The notes beneath the pieces are model-generated. The model made no database searches. It was not told the origin of the DNA and saw only the letters and a program-made list of their open reading frames with translations. DNA of 64,000 nucleotides from Gyrodactylus bullatarudis (taxonomy: Eukaryota > Platyhelminthes > Monogenea > Gyrodactylidea > Gyrodactylidae), in contig SSNU01000046.1 in NCBI GenBank assembly GCA_012064415.1, positions 101,468 through 165,467 on the forward strand, in the 5' to 3' direction. A program made the translations under genes and the position numbers. Positions 1 through 15,100 of this stretch are shown in pieces (the stretch's first letter is position 1; every line of letters begins with the position of its first letter).

Positions 1-76
1 ATGTAAGTATGAAAATTTCATAATAATCCTTGATATCAATCATGTTTTTCATATTGAATACACAGCCATAAATAGG

Positions 77-135
77 TTAAGTGAAGAATATTCGATATTG
101 AGCTTGTAGGTAAATCCGGAGCATTGGCTTACAAG
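77..135 (-). CDS. DENND4: Candidate terminal exon of DENND4
   Basis: A good acceptor (pyrimidine run then CAG at 137-136) is followed by 19 open codons from the phase-1 join (ACKPMLRIYLQAQ and so on), ending in TAA at 79-77. Length and position fit the short tail of DENND4 proteins, but the residues do not clearly match any homologue. No AATAAA lies between 76 and 1, so the 3' end may lie beyond the window. An alternative is a minimal exon reading D-S-stop at about 842-849. Confidence 0.35.
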
Positions 136-3100
136 CTGAAAAAACCAATCAGACCAACGCCCACATTGTTCTAGCCAATGAGAATGAAGTGCGAGAAAAT
201 TGAACCAAACTTTTAATGAAAAAATAACGATGAGAGGTTCAGTAAATAGTGTAGGAGTAAATTGTTTTTATATGTAGAAAGAAAGTCATGGATTCATATA
301 ACTAATCTTTAGGGGGTGTGGGATGAGAATATTAATTATTGCTAATTTACAAGTATCAAAAAATATGGCTTTTTATAAATTCAAATTCATCAGACTATGG
401 AATGATTTTCTAGTAAAAGGGGTCGAAAGATATCACGTAAAAGGGAAGATTGGATAAATACTGGTTTATCATAATCATATAAATTGTTTTTCTTGCTTGC
501 TTTATCAAGTTCCTTGTCATGTTTAGCTGAAAAAAATTACATTTTTAAACACACTTGAGCAACTCATCATTAAGCCTAGACTTCTGAACCGATTGAACTC
601 TTTCATACGAAAAATCGGTAAACCAATAAAAATTATAAAATTCCAGAACTCTGATTGATTAACAAAAAGTAATCCAATAGAATTCCAGTATGATAAAAAA
701 TTTTCTTTGTTCCTATTGGCTCCACCTGAATGGGTATAAAGGGTTCAAAACCCTACTCAGAAAATACTTTGTAAACCCTGAGCCATAGATACTATATATC
801 GAGTAATTATATCCGTAGAATTCAGAAATAAGTTCTCTAGGAATCTTTTTTATCAAATAAATAAAAAAAGTTTACAATGGTAAAAAATAGCTCACCATAA
901 TCAGTATCATTGCCTTCTAAGTAGATAATCATGAACATAATTTCTCGATAGAGGGAAACGTTCTCTTTCCATATGATACACTTTTTAGCATGATGACATG
1001 ATGGATAAGAGTCAAGATTAACATTATGAATGGATTCACTTCGAAGACGTAAGAGCTGTTTGAACATTTCGTCATAGTTATGCTGGGAAATGGCTGTGAC
1101 AAGGCGCTTGAGGCACATGGAAAAAATGCATTCAGTCACTTTCAATCTACCAGAAGAATCCATTTGGAGTGGGGTTGGGGTTTTATCTTCTTCATCCACT
1201 TGTTGTAACGTCTTATCTTCTAAAATATCAAATCGTATTTTAATAATAAAAAATAAAACTACTACAAAGTAGGTATATGAAATAATCAATTAATACCTTT
1301 TAATAATTCATCATATCTACGGTAGAGATATTGGGATGACTGCCTTCTAGGTCCTATGTCATTCCACTTGCCGACAATTCGAATGGGCAATTTCCTCGAA
1401 TAATCAATCACCTGAATAAAAATAACCATAAATTTCAACTTGTTTCGAAATTAAGATGTGTAAAGTTCTTCAAATAAAAATTGAAAATAATACTTGAACC
1501 ATGTTTTGAAACATTTTTGAACTTTTATATGAATATTTTAAACGAAAATTCTGCATTGAACAGTGCCAATTTTATGAGAAAAACCAATTGAGTGAAAATT
1601 GGCACAGCGATAAAATAAGAAAAGAATCATTCAATGCTGAAATTTTAGCTCAAAATGACAAAATAACTAAAGCCAATCAAGATGTGATTGATTCTCAAAG
1701 TTTGAAAAAATGGGATTTGGCGCCAAATCGAAATTTAAAAAATGAGAATATTTTTTCAGATCTTTTTTCTTCAAATGGTAAAAGTGGGAAACATGAGTAG
1801 GATTTCAAAAATCTTTAATAAATTCGAATTCTTGATCTGTAAAAATCATGGATTCCCAACTTCATATCAATTAGCTTTATATTGAGTAAACATAGTGGAC
1901 AAAAGACGTTAATAAAGAAACTCACGGTATTATTTTTAGTGAATCGAAAGTTTTTATACACAATTTCATCCTGAAGACCATTCATTTTTGTCTGCCATGA
2001 AAGTAACCAGTCTTGTAACTTATCCAAGAGATGAGTTGAACAACCGATTCGATAAAACCACCAGACAATATTCCACAAGACGTCTTGTTTCTCATTGAAT
2101 GCTTGAATAACTGGGAGCCAAAGACCGTTTTCAGTTTTGAGTAATTCCCTTTCAAGGATATCACGCAGTGACAATGGATTCAAGTAGGAAACATTGATTT
2201 GGGCCACTTCATAAACACGAGTATTCTCAGGATCACTTTTTCCCTCATTTATAGAGCTGGATAGAGATTCCTTTGAAGAGTTTTGTTGACTGAGGACTTT
2301 CTCATTCTTCATAATGCAGTATATTTTTATGGACAACTTTGGCTTCAACGGTTTCATACAGTGAATACAGTCAACTTGATCGACAGTGTTCTTCTGGGTG
2401 TAGAGAAAGAGAATTTCTTCGTCATACAAAATTCTCTCACAGTCTGGGCACTTTATACATGATGAGATTGACAAGACTAGCTCATACGGTCTAAAAGTTA
2501 AAAGATCATTTAGAAAAATAATTGTTCGATGAATTTTATTGACAAGACTAGCTCATACGGTCTAAAAGTTAAAAGATCATTTAGAAAAATAATTGTTCGA
2601 TGAATTTTTCACCACAAAAATCAGCATTGCTAAAGCTAATTGATATGAAGTTGAGAATCTATGATTTTTACAGAAATGACGATATTTTCATCAAGAATTC
2701 GAACTTGTTAAAGATTTTTTGGAATCCTACTCAAGTTGCCCACTTTTACCAGTTGAAGAAAAAAAATCCTAAAAAAATATTTTTATGAAAAATATGGCAA
2801 TTTTTCAAATTCCCATTTGGTGCCAAAATCCTATTTTTTCGAACTTTGAGCTGAAAAATTTTATTGATTTGAAAGTTGGAGGTTGATCAGGTTTTTCAGG
2901 ATCAAGATTAGACAAGAAAATCAATTCAACTGAATCTGATCTTATGCATACTAGGGTAATACAAAATTTTATTTTACCCGAACAATGTTCTATGCCTTAA
3001 TCAAAAATTGATGTTTTAACCATGAAAAACACATTTTTGAAAATCAAAATGAAAATTTTTCATGTTCTGATACACAAAACTCCCATTTTCCCTAAAATCA

Positions 3101-6100
3101 TCAAAATTTCCCTAATTTCCTAGGAATTTCTTTCAAGATGTAACAAAAGACTCAATTTTTACTATAAGCCCAATTTTTATTCAAATTGTTACAAAAACAA
3201 TTCAAAAATCTTGATTTTGTCCTTTCTCGTAGTAGAATTCATTGAAAAAATCTTGGAGCGTGTTCAGAAGTTGTCATTTTCAATCGAGATTTTGTATACC
3301 AGAACAAAATCGAAATCGTATGGTTTTAAAAGAAGAAATGCATAGTTTTCGTTTATCTCAAGAATGAGATTAAGGCTGAGAAAAGTTGAAAAATTTGGCC
3401 TACTCTCATGCATAGCCTAATCTTGATCCTGAAAAACCTCTTTTGATCAACCTCCAACTTTCAAATCAATAAAATTTTTCAGCTCAAAGTTCGAAAAAAT
3501 AGGATTTTGGCACCAAATGGAAATTTGAAAAATGGTCATAGGATTTTTTTCTTCAACTGGTAAAATTGGGCAACATGAGTAGGATTCCTAAAAATCTTTA
3601 ACAAATTCGAATTCTTGATGAAAATATCGAAATTTCTGTAAAAATATAACTTCATATCAAGTTGATATTATCAACTAACTTCTGATTATATATGCACCAA
3701 TCATGGTCGTAGAATTCATAAAAATAATTGCATGAAAATAACTGTAAATTCGTCAGAATCAGAGTATATACAAACTATAGGAGAGACAAAAGATTGAATG
3801 CGAAAAAAATTCTCTGGAACTTTAAGAGCTAAGAATAATCAAAGTTCAATAAATTTGAGCAAGTAACTTACACAAATATTTCTTTTCCATCACTGTTCGG
3901 AGTTTTAGCTAAAAACATGATAAATTAGGATAAATTCTAGTTTATTCAAAAAACTTGTATGCAACGTTTAAGAAGCTACCTTGAAATCCTAGGTATCCCT
4001 TTATGTGAAATGTACAAGCTTCAATTTGATTGGTTATAAAAAAAGAAATACGATAGGACTTTGATATTTTTGCTGCATGCAATCTTACACAACTTGAAAA
4101 TGGGTCCATTCTATTCGAGAGAAGCACAACAAAAGGTAGATCAAAGAAATTGCACAAGACTTGAAACAATATTGCCTGATTACACATTTGACAAAACAAA
4201 TTTCAGAACTTAATTCACTTTTATGGACATGTTAGACTCCATATTGTTTCATCTAGATCTACCAAGGACCCTTAGAATTTAAGAAAGTGCACCAGAATCT
4301 TAAAAGTGTTGTTAATGAAGTGATTATATACTGATATTGTGAAGATGAGACAAAAAATTCGAATTTGTCCATAAACGTTAGTCATTATTGTGAGAAATCG
4401 AACCATTTATCAATTATCACTAGAGCCTCAAATAGTAATGAAATGCTTATTTTGACTAGCTGTTCCATCTGTTCTGATAACGATTTAAAAAAATTAGTTT
4501 TCAGTGTTCAAAGTCTTAAAATGTATTATTTTGAAGAGATGATTTTAATATTTAACAATTTTCCAAGCTCAAAAATAACCTTGAAGATGATAATTTTGAA
4601 ATTATCGCGAAATTTTAGTTAAATTTTAATATTAGTTGATTTTTCATATTTTAATTCGGTTTACTTATAAGTAGATTATGCAAGAATTTTTGGTAAAATA
4701 TTGAAAAAATACCTTAAAATCGAAAAATATTATAATCTTCAAGAATGATTTTTTTGATGCTCTACTTATCACGAAGGAAAATGATTGAAAATTTCGAAAT
4801 CAACTTTCATGTTCAAATTCGACCTTTTGAGATTTAAAATGTAACTTTTTTCTTTAGAATTGTCAAGTTTTTAAATTCTCAACTTTATATTTCTATGCTA
4901 TAAGATGAATAAAACCCTTTTCTTAGATTTTTTAGGTTATATAGCATTGTAATAACCAATGATCGGAATAAAATCAAAATTCAAGGCGTAATTATGCAAT
5001 AAATATTAAAGCAAACATTTCACGACGACATTCAACTGAAACTTGACTCATTTCAAAGAGAATAAAAAATATTTTGATCTTGATCAAAATATCTGCATAA
5101 AGAAAAAGTTTTGTTAGAAATGTAATGTACTTTGTTGTTTTCTTGTGTGTAGAAAATGTCCTTGAATTATTTATGAGACTCACTCCTCTGTAGATTGTAT
5201 GGCTGAAAAAGAAAAATTCTATAAAGTAATTATAGATAAATTATTGAATGTCTCGAGTCTCTGTTCCTTGGTTAAACTCAGTTATAACGAGATCAAAAGA
5301 ATGCCCATAAATGCTTATGGTTTCAATCGGTTTTCTATATCACATTGAAAAATCAGGTTATACGAGTAAATAAAAATTTACGGACTAAGTAATACTCAGT
5401 AAGTATTCGTATTCATTTGAATTAGAACTTTTACAAAAAGCTCAGCGTTCGCAGCTGCCAACAAAATAAAACTGGTCCGATAAGCTTATAAATTCAATAA
5501 AAAAACGAAGATAATGGTATTAAAAAAAAGGCATTAATGACGGTCTTATTGGGCCCATTATTAGGTAACAAATAATAATAAATGGCCTTCTTTTAAATTC
5601 ATATATTAAGATAACATTTAAATTAGCAAACAAGTTCATCAAATCCAACGGTAGTACCCTTGGAGAAAGTAAAAGATTGATATTTTAAGAAAGCAAACAT
5701 CCAATTAATTGTATATGAATTGAAAAAACAACGAATAACAAGCAAAAATCAACTTGAGGGTCTGTAAGTTCTCTTATTTTAAAAAATTATCTGATTTGCG
5801 TGACGAGAAGAATGAGAAAAATGCTTAACCCTTTCAGGTCCATGGCTCATATGTGAGCCAAAGTATTAAACCTTAAAGTTTTTTGTAGAAATAAAGATCC
5901 CATAAATAAAAGTTACACACCATTAAATAACTTGTTTATCAATGTTCCCTAAAAAAGTTGGACCAAAATTTATTTTATTAGAATTGACTAAATCTATCTT
6001 ATTCATTAAAGAAATCCTAGAATTACTTGTGCGGTCGCTTGAAAATAGACAGGGAAAATGTATTGAAAAGTGTCGAAAAAAAATTTCTATTAAAAAATTT

Positions 6101-9100
6101 TCAGCTGATTTAAGGTTTTATTATTCATCTACAATTCATTCTGATTCCGAATATTCATTCATATATATAGTGTTTGAAGTCATTAAATAGAGTCGGACTT
6201 GAAAGGGTTAATTTGATTTGGATCCAACGAGGAAATTATGTTCAAGAGATTCATGTGATAAAAAAATTATAAATTTTCAAGATGAAGAAAGAAGTATATT
6301 GGTAAATAGTAATTGATTTATAATTTGGGAAACATATAGGTTCTCCTTCAGCTTCTAACTAAAAAGTTGTTCCCTTGTAGAAGGAGCATGTGATTTATTT
6401 TTAGTTAAGGTGAAAATGGAGTTTACTCAAAGATTCTCAGCCGTTCTTTTAACTGATTGAGATCCTAATAAGTGGCTAACCTAAATCATTCTTTTATTAC
6501 ATAGTTTTAATAAAATAAATTAGAGAGCTATCTCCCTGGTGAGTTGATCTCTAATCTGTAATAATAATCCTTATTATAAAGCTTGAAGAACGATACATAG
6601 GCCCAGAGAAGATTCTAGGCACCCTTAGAGATGGTTCTTGCGAAGTAGAAGGTATCAAATCTCTTTTTAGATATGTAAACTTTTAAATCTTAATTATTTT
6701 TTCAACAAAATATTTCACAAGATTATAGAGAATGAATGACTTGTTTTATTGATTTTATATTCGGCACTTTTTCCGAATCTGAATTATCTGAAGGACCTCA
6801 TCCTCACTACTATTCGTGAATATCAGATTTTTACAGTCTACTTTGAATGAAATAAAGAATAAAAACAAGCTTACTGCATCCGCCTTTTGTTTTTCCCAAA
6901 AGTTGTCAACATAGACAGGACGGGAAGTGTCTCGTGTAGCCCACGGACTATCACAAATCAATTTGGACCATAGATTAACTAATTCCTTATCTATTGTTGA
7001 CAGACGATGAATATTATCCTCAGATTGAACAGAGGTTTTGATCCTGTTAATTGAGTGCTGGGGCATTGAAGTAAAGTTTTCCTAAAAATGATAATCAAAT
7101 AAGGCAAAGGGTTTCCACGATAATTTCAAATTTTTCTTCGAGAAGATGAATGAAGTTAAGAATTTATGGAATTCAGATCATGTAACTCACACCTATTAGT
7201 AGGAGAAAAAATCTCAACGGAATTTAGTGCTAAATTTTCATTTTTTCAAATATGTAGCCACTTTAACTCTGCCACTTTCAAATCAATAAAACATTGATAT
7301 CTAGAACCAAGTCGAAATTCGGAAAATGACTAAAAGAAATTTTCAAAAAACTCAAAAATAATATTTTGGTAATCAGTGATTACTAATCACTATAGGGCCT
7401 CAAAAATGCATATAAAGCATACTTCCGATTCGAAGTTTACTTTTTAATCTAAACACAATGGGGTATTTTAAATTGCTGTGGGGGTAAGAATTTCATCAAG
7501 CCCACTAGAATTCCATATTTCACAGTTATTTGTGATCAAAATGAGAAAACCTCATCCTCATATCGTTTTAGAGCCTCGACTTTGATTGATAAAGGTAAGC
7601 TTACAGATCTATTGTCAAACGTTTGAATTTTTCGAGCGGGAGTATTTGACTCATCAATGTTTACACTAGGCATATTCGAAACAATCTTTTCATAGGCACT
7701 TTTCAGCTCGATTATCTTTGTATTCCTAAAAATGAATTATGTTGAACAAATTTTAAGAGTTTTTAATGAAATAAAGTCAGACATGGATTTACTTTTTAAT
7801 AGAGGATACAAATGAATTAAAGTAAGATGGAGATCCAGGAGATATTTCGCCAGTTCTAGTATCATGACGATGTGGAGATTCAAATTCTCTAGCTGGACGA
7901 TTTTTCTGCAGATAATAGGAGTGCAGTTCACTCTTCTCGCCTGGTAATCCAGAGAAGGTCTTTTTCGCTGAATTCGACTCAGCTTCAGAGATTCTAGAAA
8001 AATTAAAATTAATAAACTATTTAATGATATCCCTTTCGATACCATAGCTAAACGAAGAAAGTCTTGAGTTTGATTCTTTAAAAAATAACTTAGAAAGGAC
8101 GAAATTTTATGAAAATGCTTTACCTTCACATAACTTGATCAGGTTCTGTTTTCTATTGAAATACACACTCAGCAAATGTCGGAATATCTTTTAAAATTAA
8201 TTTGATCTAATTACAAAACAACTTGGATATTCATTGAAGATTTAAGGTTAAAATTTACCCCGATTTCAAGGGACTCTTAGTGGAGGTTTGGCTCTTTTTT
8301 CAGTTATAAAATTCTGATGTAGTTTTTCACCTTGATCACGAATCTGATATTCAAAAAAAATTGGCTGCCTGTGAGCTGAGATAATAAACAGAAACCGAAA
8401 TTTCGGAAAACACCTCTTAAACTTTTGCCATTTAAAAAAATATTAAAAACATTGAATAATAAATTCTACACCGTTTAAAAGAAGGATAAATTTTGAGCAT
8501 AATGGTTGTTTTTTTATTTATCCCAAAAGGTTTTCCGACTGTTAAGACGAGCCGTAGAAAAAAAAAATTTGTAAAATTGGTGAAAATTCCGGCACAAAAA
8601 TTCGGTTTTCTCTGAAACAAAAATAAAAAATTCCAAATTTTATCCGAGTTTTTTATAGTATGATACTTTTGTATACCGAAATGATTACTATAACAATCAC
8701 TATATTTCATAATCCTTATGTTTTAAGAAATACTACACCTATCTATCCCCTTTCTTTTCATAAAGATAGACCAATACAAGCCAGAAGACAACATAGTTAG
8801 GTAGCAAGCGAACAACGTTATAGTAAATCTATGCTGATCAGCTCCCAGAAGAACTACTTGGTTTAAAATAATAATACCAAAATGAATCTTTTTAAACCTA
8901 GATTAAAGTTGAGACCCCAAACTAATTTTTGTTTTTTTGATACAGGCCTAATTTCATGCATAAAAATATACCTTGATTTGAATTAACTACGGGTTACCTA
9001 CTCAGCTTACATAAGTCTTATCATTTTTGAAAATTGACAAGTTTAATAATTTTGATCAAAAAGGATTATGAAGGATGATAGAAAACTTGGTAAAAGACTC

Positions 9101-12100
9101 CACAAAATAATCATTTTTCTTATCCCTTTGATAGTTTCTATCTGCTTATTGGATCAATCGAAACATGAAAAAGAAAGAGGACTAAATCTACGATGCACCA
9201 ATGCCTGAAGACAAGAAAGAAGTCTTAGATACAGCAACAAAGTTCTTTATTAAATCCTGGCAGGGATTGAACCAATCAGATTATCTCAATTTTGTATAGA
9301 TTCAACATTCATTTAGAATAGGTTATTGAATATTTCATAAATTTCTGAATCTTTTGACTCGAGGTCATGTTAATTTTAAAGAAAAAAATGAATAAAAATT
9401 GACCTTCAGCCAGGAACCTTGAAAAAGTTTTGTTTTTATTTTATATAAAGAGAGTAAACTTACAGCGGTTCATTTTTAAGATTGGGCTGGAAATTTATCG
9501 GTGCCTTTGAGTTATGATCCTCATTATTGATGAATTTAGATTTCTCAGAAGTTTCTGTAAAAAAATATTTTGATGAAAAACATGTGACATGAGATATTTG
9601 GAATAAAAATGATTTTGAGGATGACTCAAATAAGTTGACTTTTTCATTGAAAAAAATCGATAATTATTATTCGTTTCATCTTATAGAAAGAGCCAGTAGA
9701 TTTATTAATAGAAATGCTTGATAGAAAAAAATGATACAGTTCGATTTTATTCCATGAGTCAACGAAACAGTGAATAAAACTATTTTTTAATGTGTCACGA
9801 AAACTAATAAATAAATTCTTTTATCAAAAGAGTAAAAGAAGAAGATAAATGAGCTGTTGATGGGCATTAAAATTGTGGTTTATGTCAAAAGTTAAACCAC
9901 TGTTTGATTAAAGTTGCGGGTCTAAGAAAAGGTTACAATTTTCTTATAAAGAACTCGTATTTGATGAAACCCCGATAAGGGAGTAAAAATGAAGAAAAAT
10001 CGATCATTAGATCAAACTTTTGACCTTCCTCTCATTTGAATATTAATAATAAGTTGAAAATTAATTTGGTTTGAAAAATGTCAAAATCTTTTCTTCAAAA
10101 ATTAAAGGTTTCAGAATCTAGGTTTCAAGAAATCTTAATCAAAAACAAGAAATTCTTCAACAATCACTTTAAACCAAATCTGTGTGTTCAGAAAAATTAC
10201 TCTTATAGTCTTCAATTACCGTGGTCTATGTGAGAGTTTACAAATATGATTTTAAGCGGATTTTCGAACGTTTTTGAAAAGATCATTGTGTCTTAACCTT
10301 ATTTCAATTAGCTCTATATAATGTTTTGAAATAAAACACGATTTCCAATGCAAGGATATATGGTTAAAATAATTTACTGAGAGGCCAAATTTCAGTTTGC
10401 AGATCTGTTATAAACTTAAAGCAACGAGAAAAAAACGATACTCGGCAAATTCCGGGAACGAGTTCAATTTTGATCAGTTCAGATAATCTTTTTAAAAATA
10501 TCAATTATTGCATCAAGAACTCGACAAGGCTATGAGGCCCAAATTTCATTAGAGGAAAAAATTTTATGAAAAATTCAATTTTTATCTCAACATCAAAATC
10601 TAGTTACATTTCAAAGTAATTAAGTGTATCCTATATTGAGTTGGATTTGGATTGAAAATTTTACTTACCAGAATTTACATCGGAACTTGTATAACTGGAG
10701 ATTTCATCTTGCTGGGATTCTGCTGAGTAGTAGAAGAATGGAAATGATTATTGAGTTCTCATGTCATGAATCATAGATATCTATAGGGCTTGTTATTTTT
10801 CCAGTTGCTATTCGAGGTTTATTTTAAGAATATGTATTTATCTTGCTCATAAATCAAATCTATGAGTTATGAAAGGTATTCACTGAGTGAGCAGTTACTA
10901 ATTTTTTGATATTCAACAAAAGGCTCACTTTTACCGATTAATCCTAGAACGACATTTTTCCAAATTGGAGTTTTAATACAAATGGGGGCGTCAAAGACCC
11001 CCAAATTTCGTTCTAGGGTTAACCAACACAGATAGAAACTTTAATTTGTACAGATCTCAGATCAAAATTGTCTTTCTTCTCTAATGGTTTACCTGAAAAA
11101 TAACGTTTAATCCTTCTCACTTGTTGAAATCGATAAAAAAATTTATCTCAAGGTTTAAAAACGGAAAAATCTCTCCAATTTATTTCTAAAAATCTTTTAG
11201 CTATATAACCCCTCATGCCCTCAATGTACCATCAGTAGAAAACAAACTTAGAATTGAAATATACTTGAAATATTTTATTCGTCACTGATTCTAATCAAAC
11301 TTGATAAAAGAAGGATGATTTAAGGAAAATAAAGTTAATTATTGAAAAAATTTAAAAAAAAATCTAGAAAATTTTTTATGAAAACTTTTTATCGTGTAGA
11401 AGATAACTCAAATTTCAATTCTTTGCATTGGTACAGTGGTCCTTCGACTTAAGGGTGTTTAATTTTTAATTCTATATTGAATAGGTTTTAAATAATAACT
11501 GTATGTATAACACGTAAAAAGCATGAGTAAATGAAGGAATTTCACGGTAAATTCAAGTTCATCTTGAACAGGATCTTCTTATTCTATCGAATATTACAAA
11601 TCTGAGATCAAATCACAACGCTACTTGTAATCATGAACAAAAAAAGGACTTTGTTCTTTCTAAAGGCCTCAAGTTGAGGGACCACTGTATTACTTATTAT
11701 TTTGATGTAGGACCTACATTGTAGGTGATGAAAAATAACAATATGGTATGTAAATGGTTAAAATCCAAATAAATCCATGACATATATGGCTTACTTTTAT
11801 TCTCATCATCATTATGATCTTCGGGAATAGATTCTGAATACTCTTTGAACTGTTCATCAATGGAATCTTCTGAAATGATGAAATTTATTTAAACATGAAA
11901 AGAAGACGCAATTGAATACTGTATTTTACATGTGACCGGATGCTTTGGAATGAATCAAACTAAAATTAGAGATCCTGTTAAATTATCTAGCAATTAAATA
12001 TTTTATTTATTCTTAACCTAGAGTTGGGCTCTGATTAATTTTGGCAGAGTCTTGCGTAGGTTAACCTGATTTCTTATTAAAACATAATGTAACTTTTGCT

Positions 12101-15100
12101 TGTATGCTTTCGACCACTTGGATATGATTCTAACAGGATTTTCGGGTTTAAATTCTTTAATTTTGGATAAAAAATTTCATGTTTGAATACGTGAAAATAT
12201 GAAAAATCAAGTTTGTGAAATTGAGACAAAATAAATAAGCAATAAGCTAGACAATACTTTGTACATGAATGAAAGAAAAACCAGATGTTTCTCTATGAGA
12301 ATAAGAGAGTAAAGCAAGAGACGAGCAGAGCACATACTTTTGGTATATTCGGTGAATAGATTTTGCTTCAGGATTATTTCAACATCTTCAATATCCGAGA
12401 GAATATCCAATTTAAAGTCTGATTTTGTAGGGTTGATGAATTCAGCATTGAAATATTCAAACTTTTTATCTTGCTTTGATGAGTATTCCTGATAGGTTTT
12501 TACGAGCTGTGGGAAAAAGAAAATAAAGTTTGTCATTTCTAACAAGCAACGACTCGATTATTTTCAACTTTTAAGGTCAATATTTTTCCAAAGAATCTAC
12601 CAATCAATTCCTTATCCCGTAACCTAAACCATAAAGAAACTGTTTACTAAACATCGTTCATATTCAATTTTAACAAAAAACAACTAATTAAGTTACAATT
12701 TTTCTAGAAAATAGAACGTTGATTCATTCAATCAAAACCTTTCAAATTGGTACTCAATTTTCTATAACTTTTAGTAAATTTTCAATGGCTGAAATTAATG
12801 GGCGAGCGTCATGTTTGATAAAATCCTGAAATTTTCCAATTGCCGCTCAACTTTCAATGAATTTTACTACACTTAACGACTGAGCGTCTGAATATCTGGA
12901 GTATTAAATGAGTATATTCGTAAACACGCTGAGTCTTATCTCTCAGCCAAGGTTTGTGACTTCTCCGCATCCAATTAGAAATACTAAAAAGACTTAAGCA
13001 CTCATCCCTCGACACCAAAAACCCACTAAAATAGATGTGGGAGATTATGGGAAAGATGGGCTTAACCATAAAATGGGGTGATTTTTACAATTATCTGGAT
13101 ACAAGAATAGTGAGTAGTCCAATTTATTGATCAAGGTATTTAGGATTCTGTAGTGATTAGGTATAATATAAGAAAAATTAATACTTAGGATTCATAGTTC
13201 CATCAGAAATTTCGGTACGAAAATGAAGTCAAAAACTTCAACTAGCTCTAACAATGTTGACTAACTTATTTTTCAGATATGATTAAGAAGAACGATTCAT
13301 GTGAATTATAATAATTATTTATGCACTTTAAGCTAATAAAAAAAACATTCATCATGCCTGTAGAAATACATGTGAACACATGGCTGATCGATGATTAACA
13401 AAATATTTAATTTTAAACACAACTAAGGCCAGTTAATTATGAATTTGGAAATTTTTCATTATATGGAACGAGTGCAAATTATAAAGAACACTTATCATTC
13501 AAAAAAGTATGAGCAATTTTTGGCTCTCAATTTAGAAGCTTTTTTTGAAAACCTATTTTGCTGAGGTCTTAGTTTAAAAGTAAGTTGTAAGTAAATTATA
13601 AAAAAAAAATTTTCGTTTGGGTAAGACAGAAAATTGCGTCCAAACGTTTGATCAGACATCTAATTATGGAACGAATGAGGTTAAATAACATCTCAAGCTT
13701 AAAATTTCTTCGACCAATCAAAAAACCTCAGAACATGCCTTATTACCAGATTGAGACGCTTTAGAAAAAATAAGATTTTTTCTCATGCTACCATTTATCT
13801 AACAAGGTCTTAGCCCGGAGAAATAGCAATTAATTAGTGGAAAAATAGCATTCGATTTTGAATAGCAGAAAAATAGCAAAATTATTTTCGTGAGGAAATA
13901 TCCTTTATGCTCGAGAATGTTAATTTCATCAATCTCATTAAAATTCTAGCAACATATCAAAAATAGCATTTTGATCGCCCTAATGTGAACTCACTTGGTT
14001 AGCAATGGGATAGGAATCTCTCTTTATTGGTATTATGTTGATGATACGTTCAATCGTTGAGAGATCCATAATTGGATGTTTAAACTGCATTAAAAGTGTG
14101 AGAAGGACACGGAATGATGACTAAATTAAAAGAAAAAAATAATTCTTATACGTTCATGACACAGATTTCAAGTGCTAAAATAACTCGAAACTAATATAAA
14201 ACGATTTTAAATACGGATATTTTTTTTCTGAGAAAGTCGATTTTCTATTGAATTTCCCATCTACTAATAAGTAGATTACGTGACATTGTTTGGACCTGCG
14301 TAGTAATTGAGTATTTCTTACATTGAATAACCGCCCCATATACCTATAGTGTGATTATTCCAAGTCTGAAATTTTCAAATTACTACGCAAGTTATCAACT
14401 ACTATAAATCAAAGAAATATCTATAGTAAAATTTAGCTTTCATCTACTTATTAGTAGCTGGTATATTTAATAGGAAATCGACTTTTTAATATTAATTGAG
14501 AATCTTTTTCTTATCTCTAAGAAAAAATACATATACAAAATTAACAAGTTTGTAAAGTAGACAATCTACAAACGACAACTCACCTGATCGAATGTTAAAT
14601 TTAGTTTCTTTGATAATTTCGTGAAATATTCTATTCCATATCTGATACAGGAATAAATTAACTTTTCGATGAATATTTCACGCTCTGAATCAGTTAGTTG
14701 GGAAATAGAATGTTGAAGCCAGATTGTATAGCTTGGCAATAGACTAAACCAGATTGCGGCAATTGAGTTGAAGAGGAATTTCAGATAAATGCTAAAATTG
14801 TCTTTTTTTACTGATTCTATAGGCATAAGAAAGCATGATTAATATTATTATAATACATCGTTTAACTGACAGAACGGAAAGAAATTAAGAAGTGATTGAA
14901 AAAATAATCAGTCCGTTCAAATGATGTATCACGGCTGCTGAGGCTTGGGAAGATGTCTCCAGGGTCACAATACAAAAATGTTTCGAGGTGACCAGTCTGA
15001 AGGAAAAACGCTTAGAACAACTAGAAGTTACTGATGATGATTTCGTATCGGCGTTTCACGAGATCAAGACAGCTTGCAGAAGAAACCAGTACCTAATGAG

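Noticed and set aside
7737..8129. 130-codon minus-strand ORF
   Set aside because: It overlaps DENND4 exon 22 in another frame; the exon's own frame joins both neighbours and reads as a typical polar linker.
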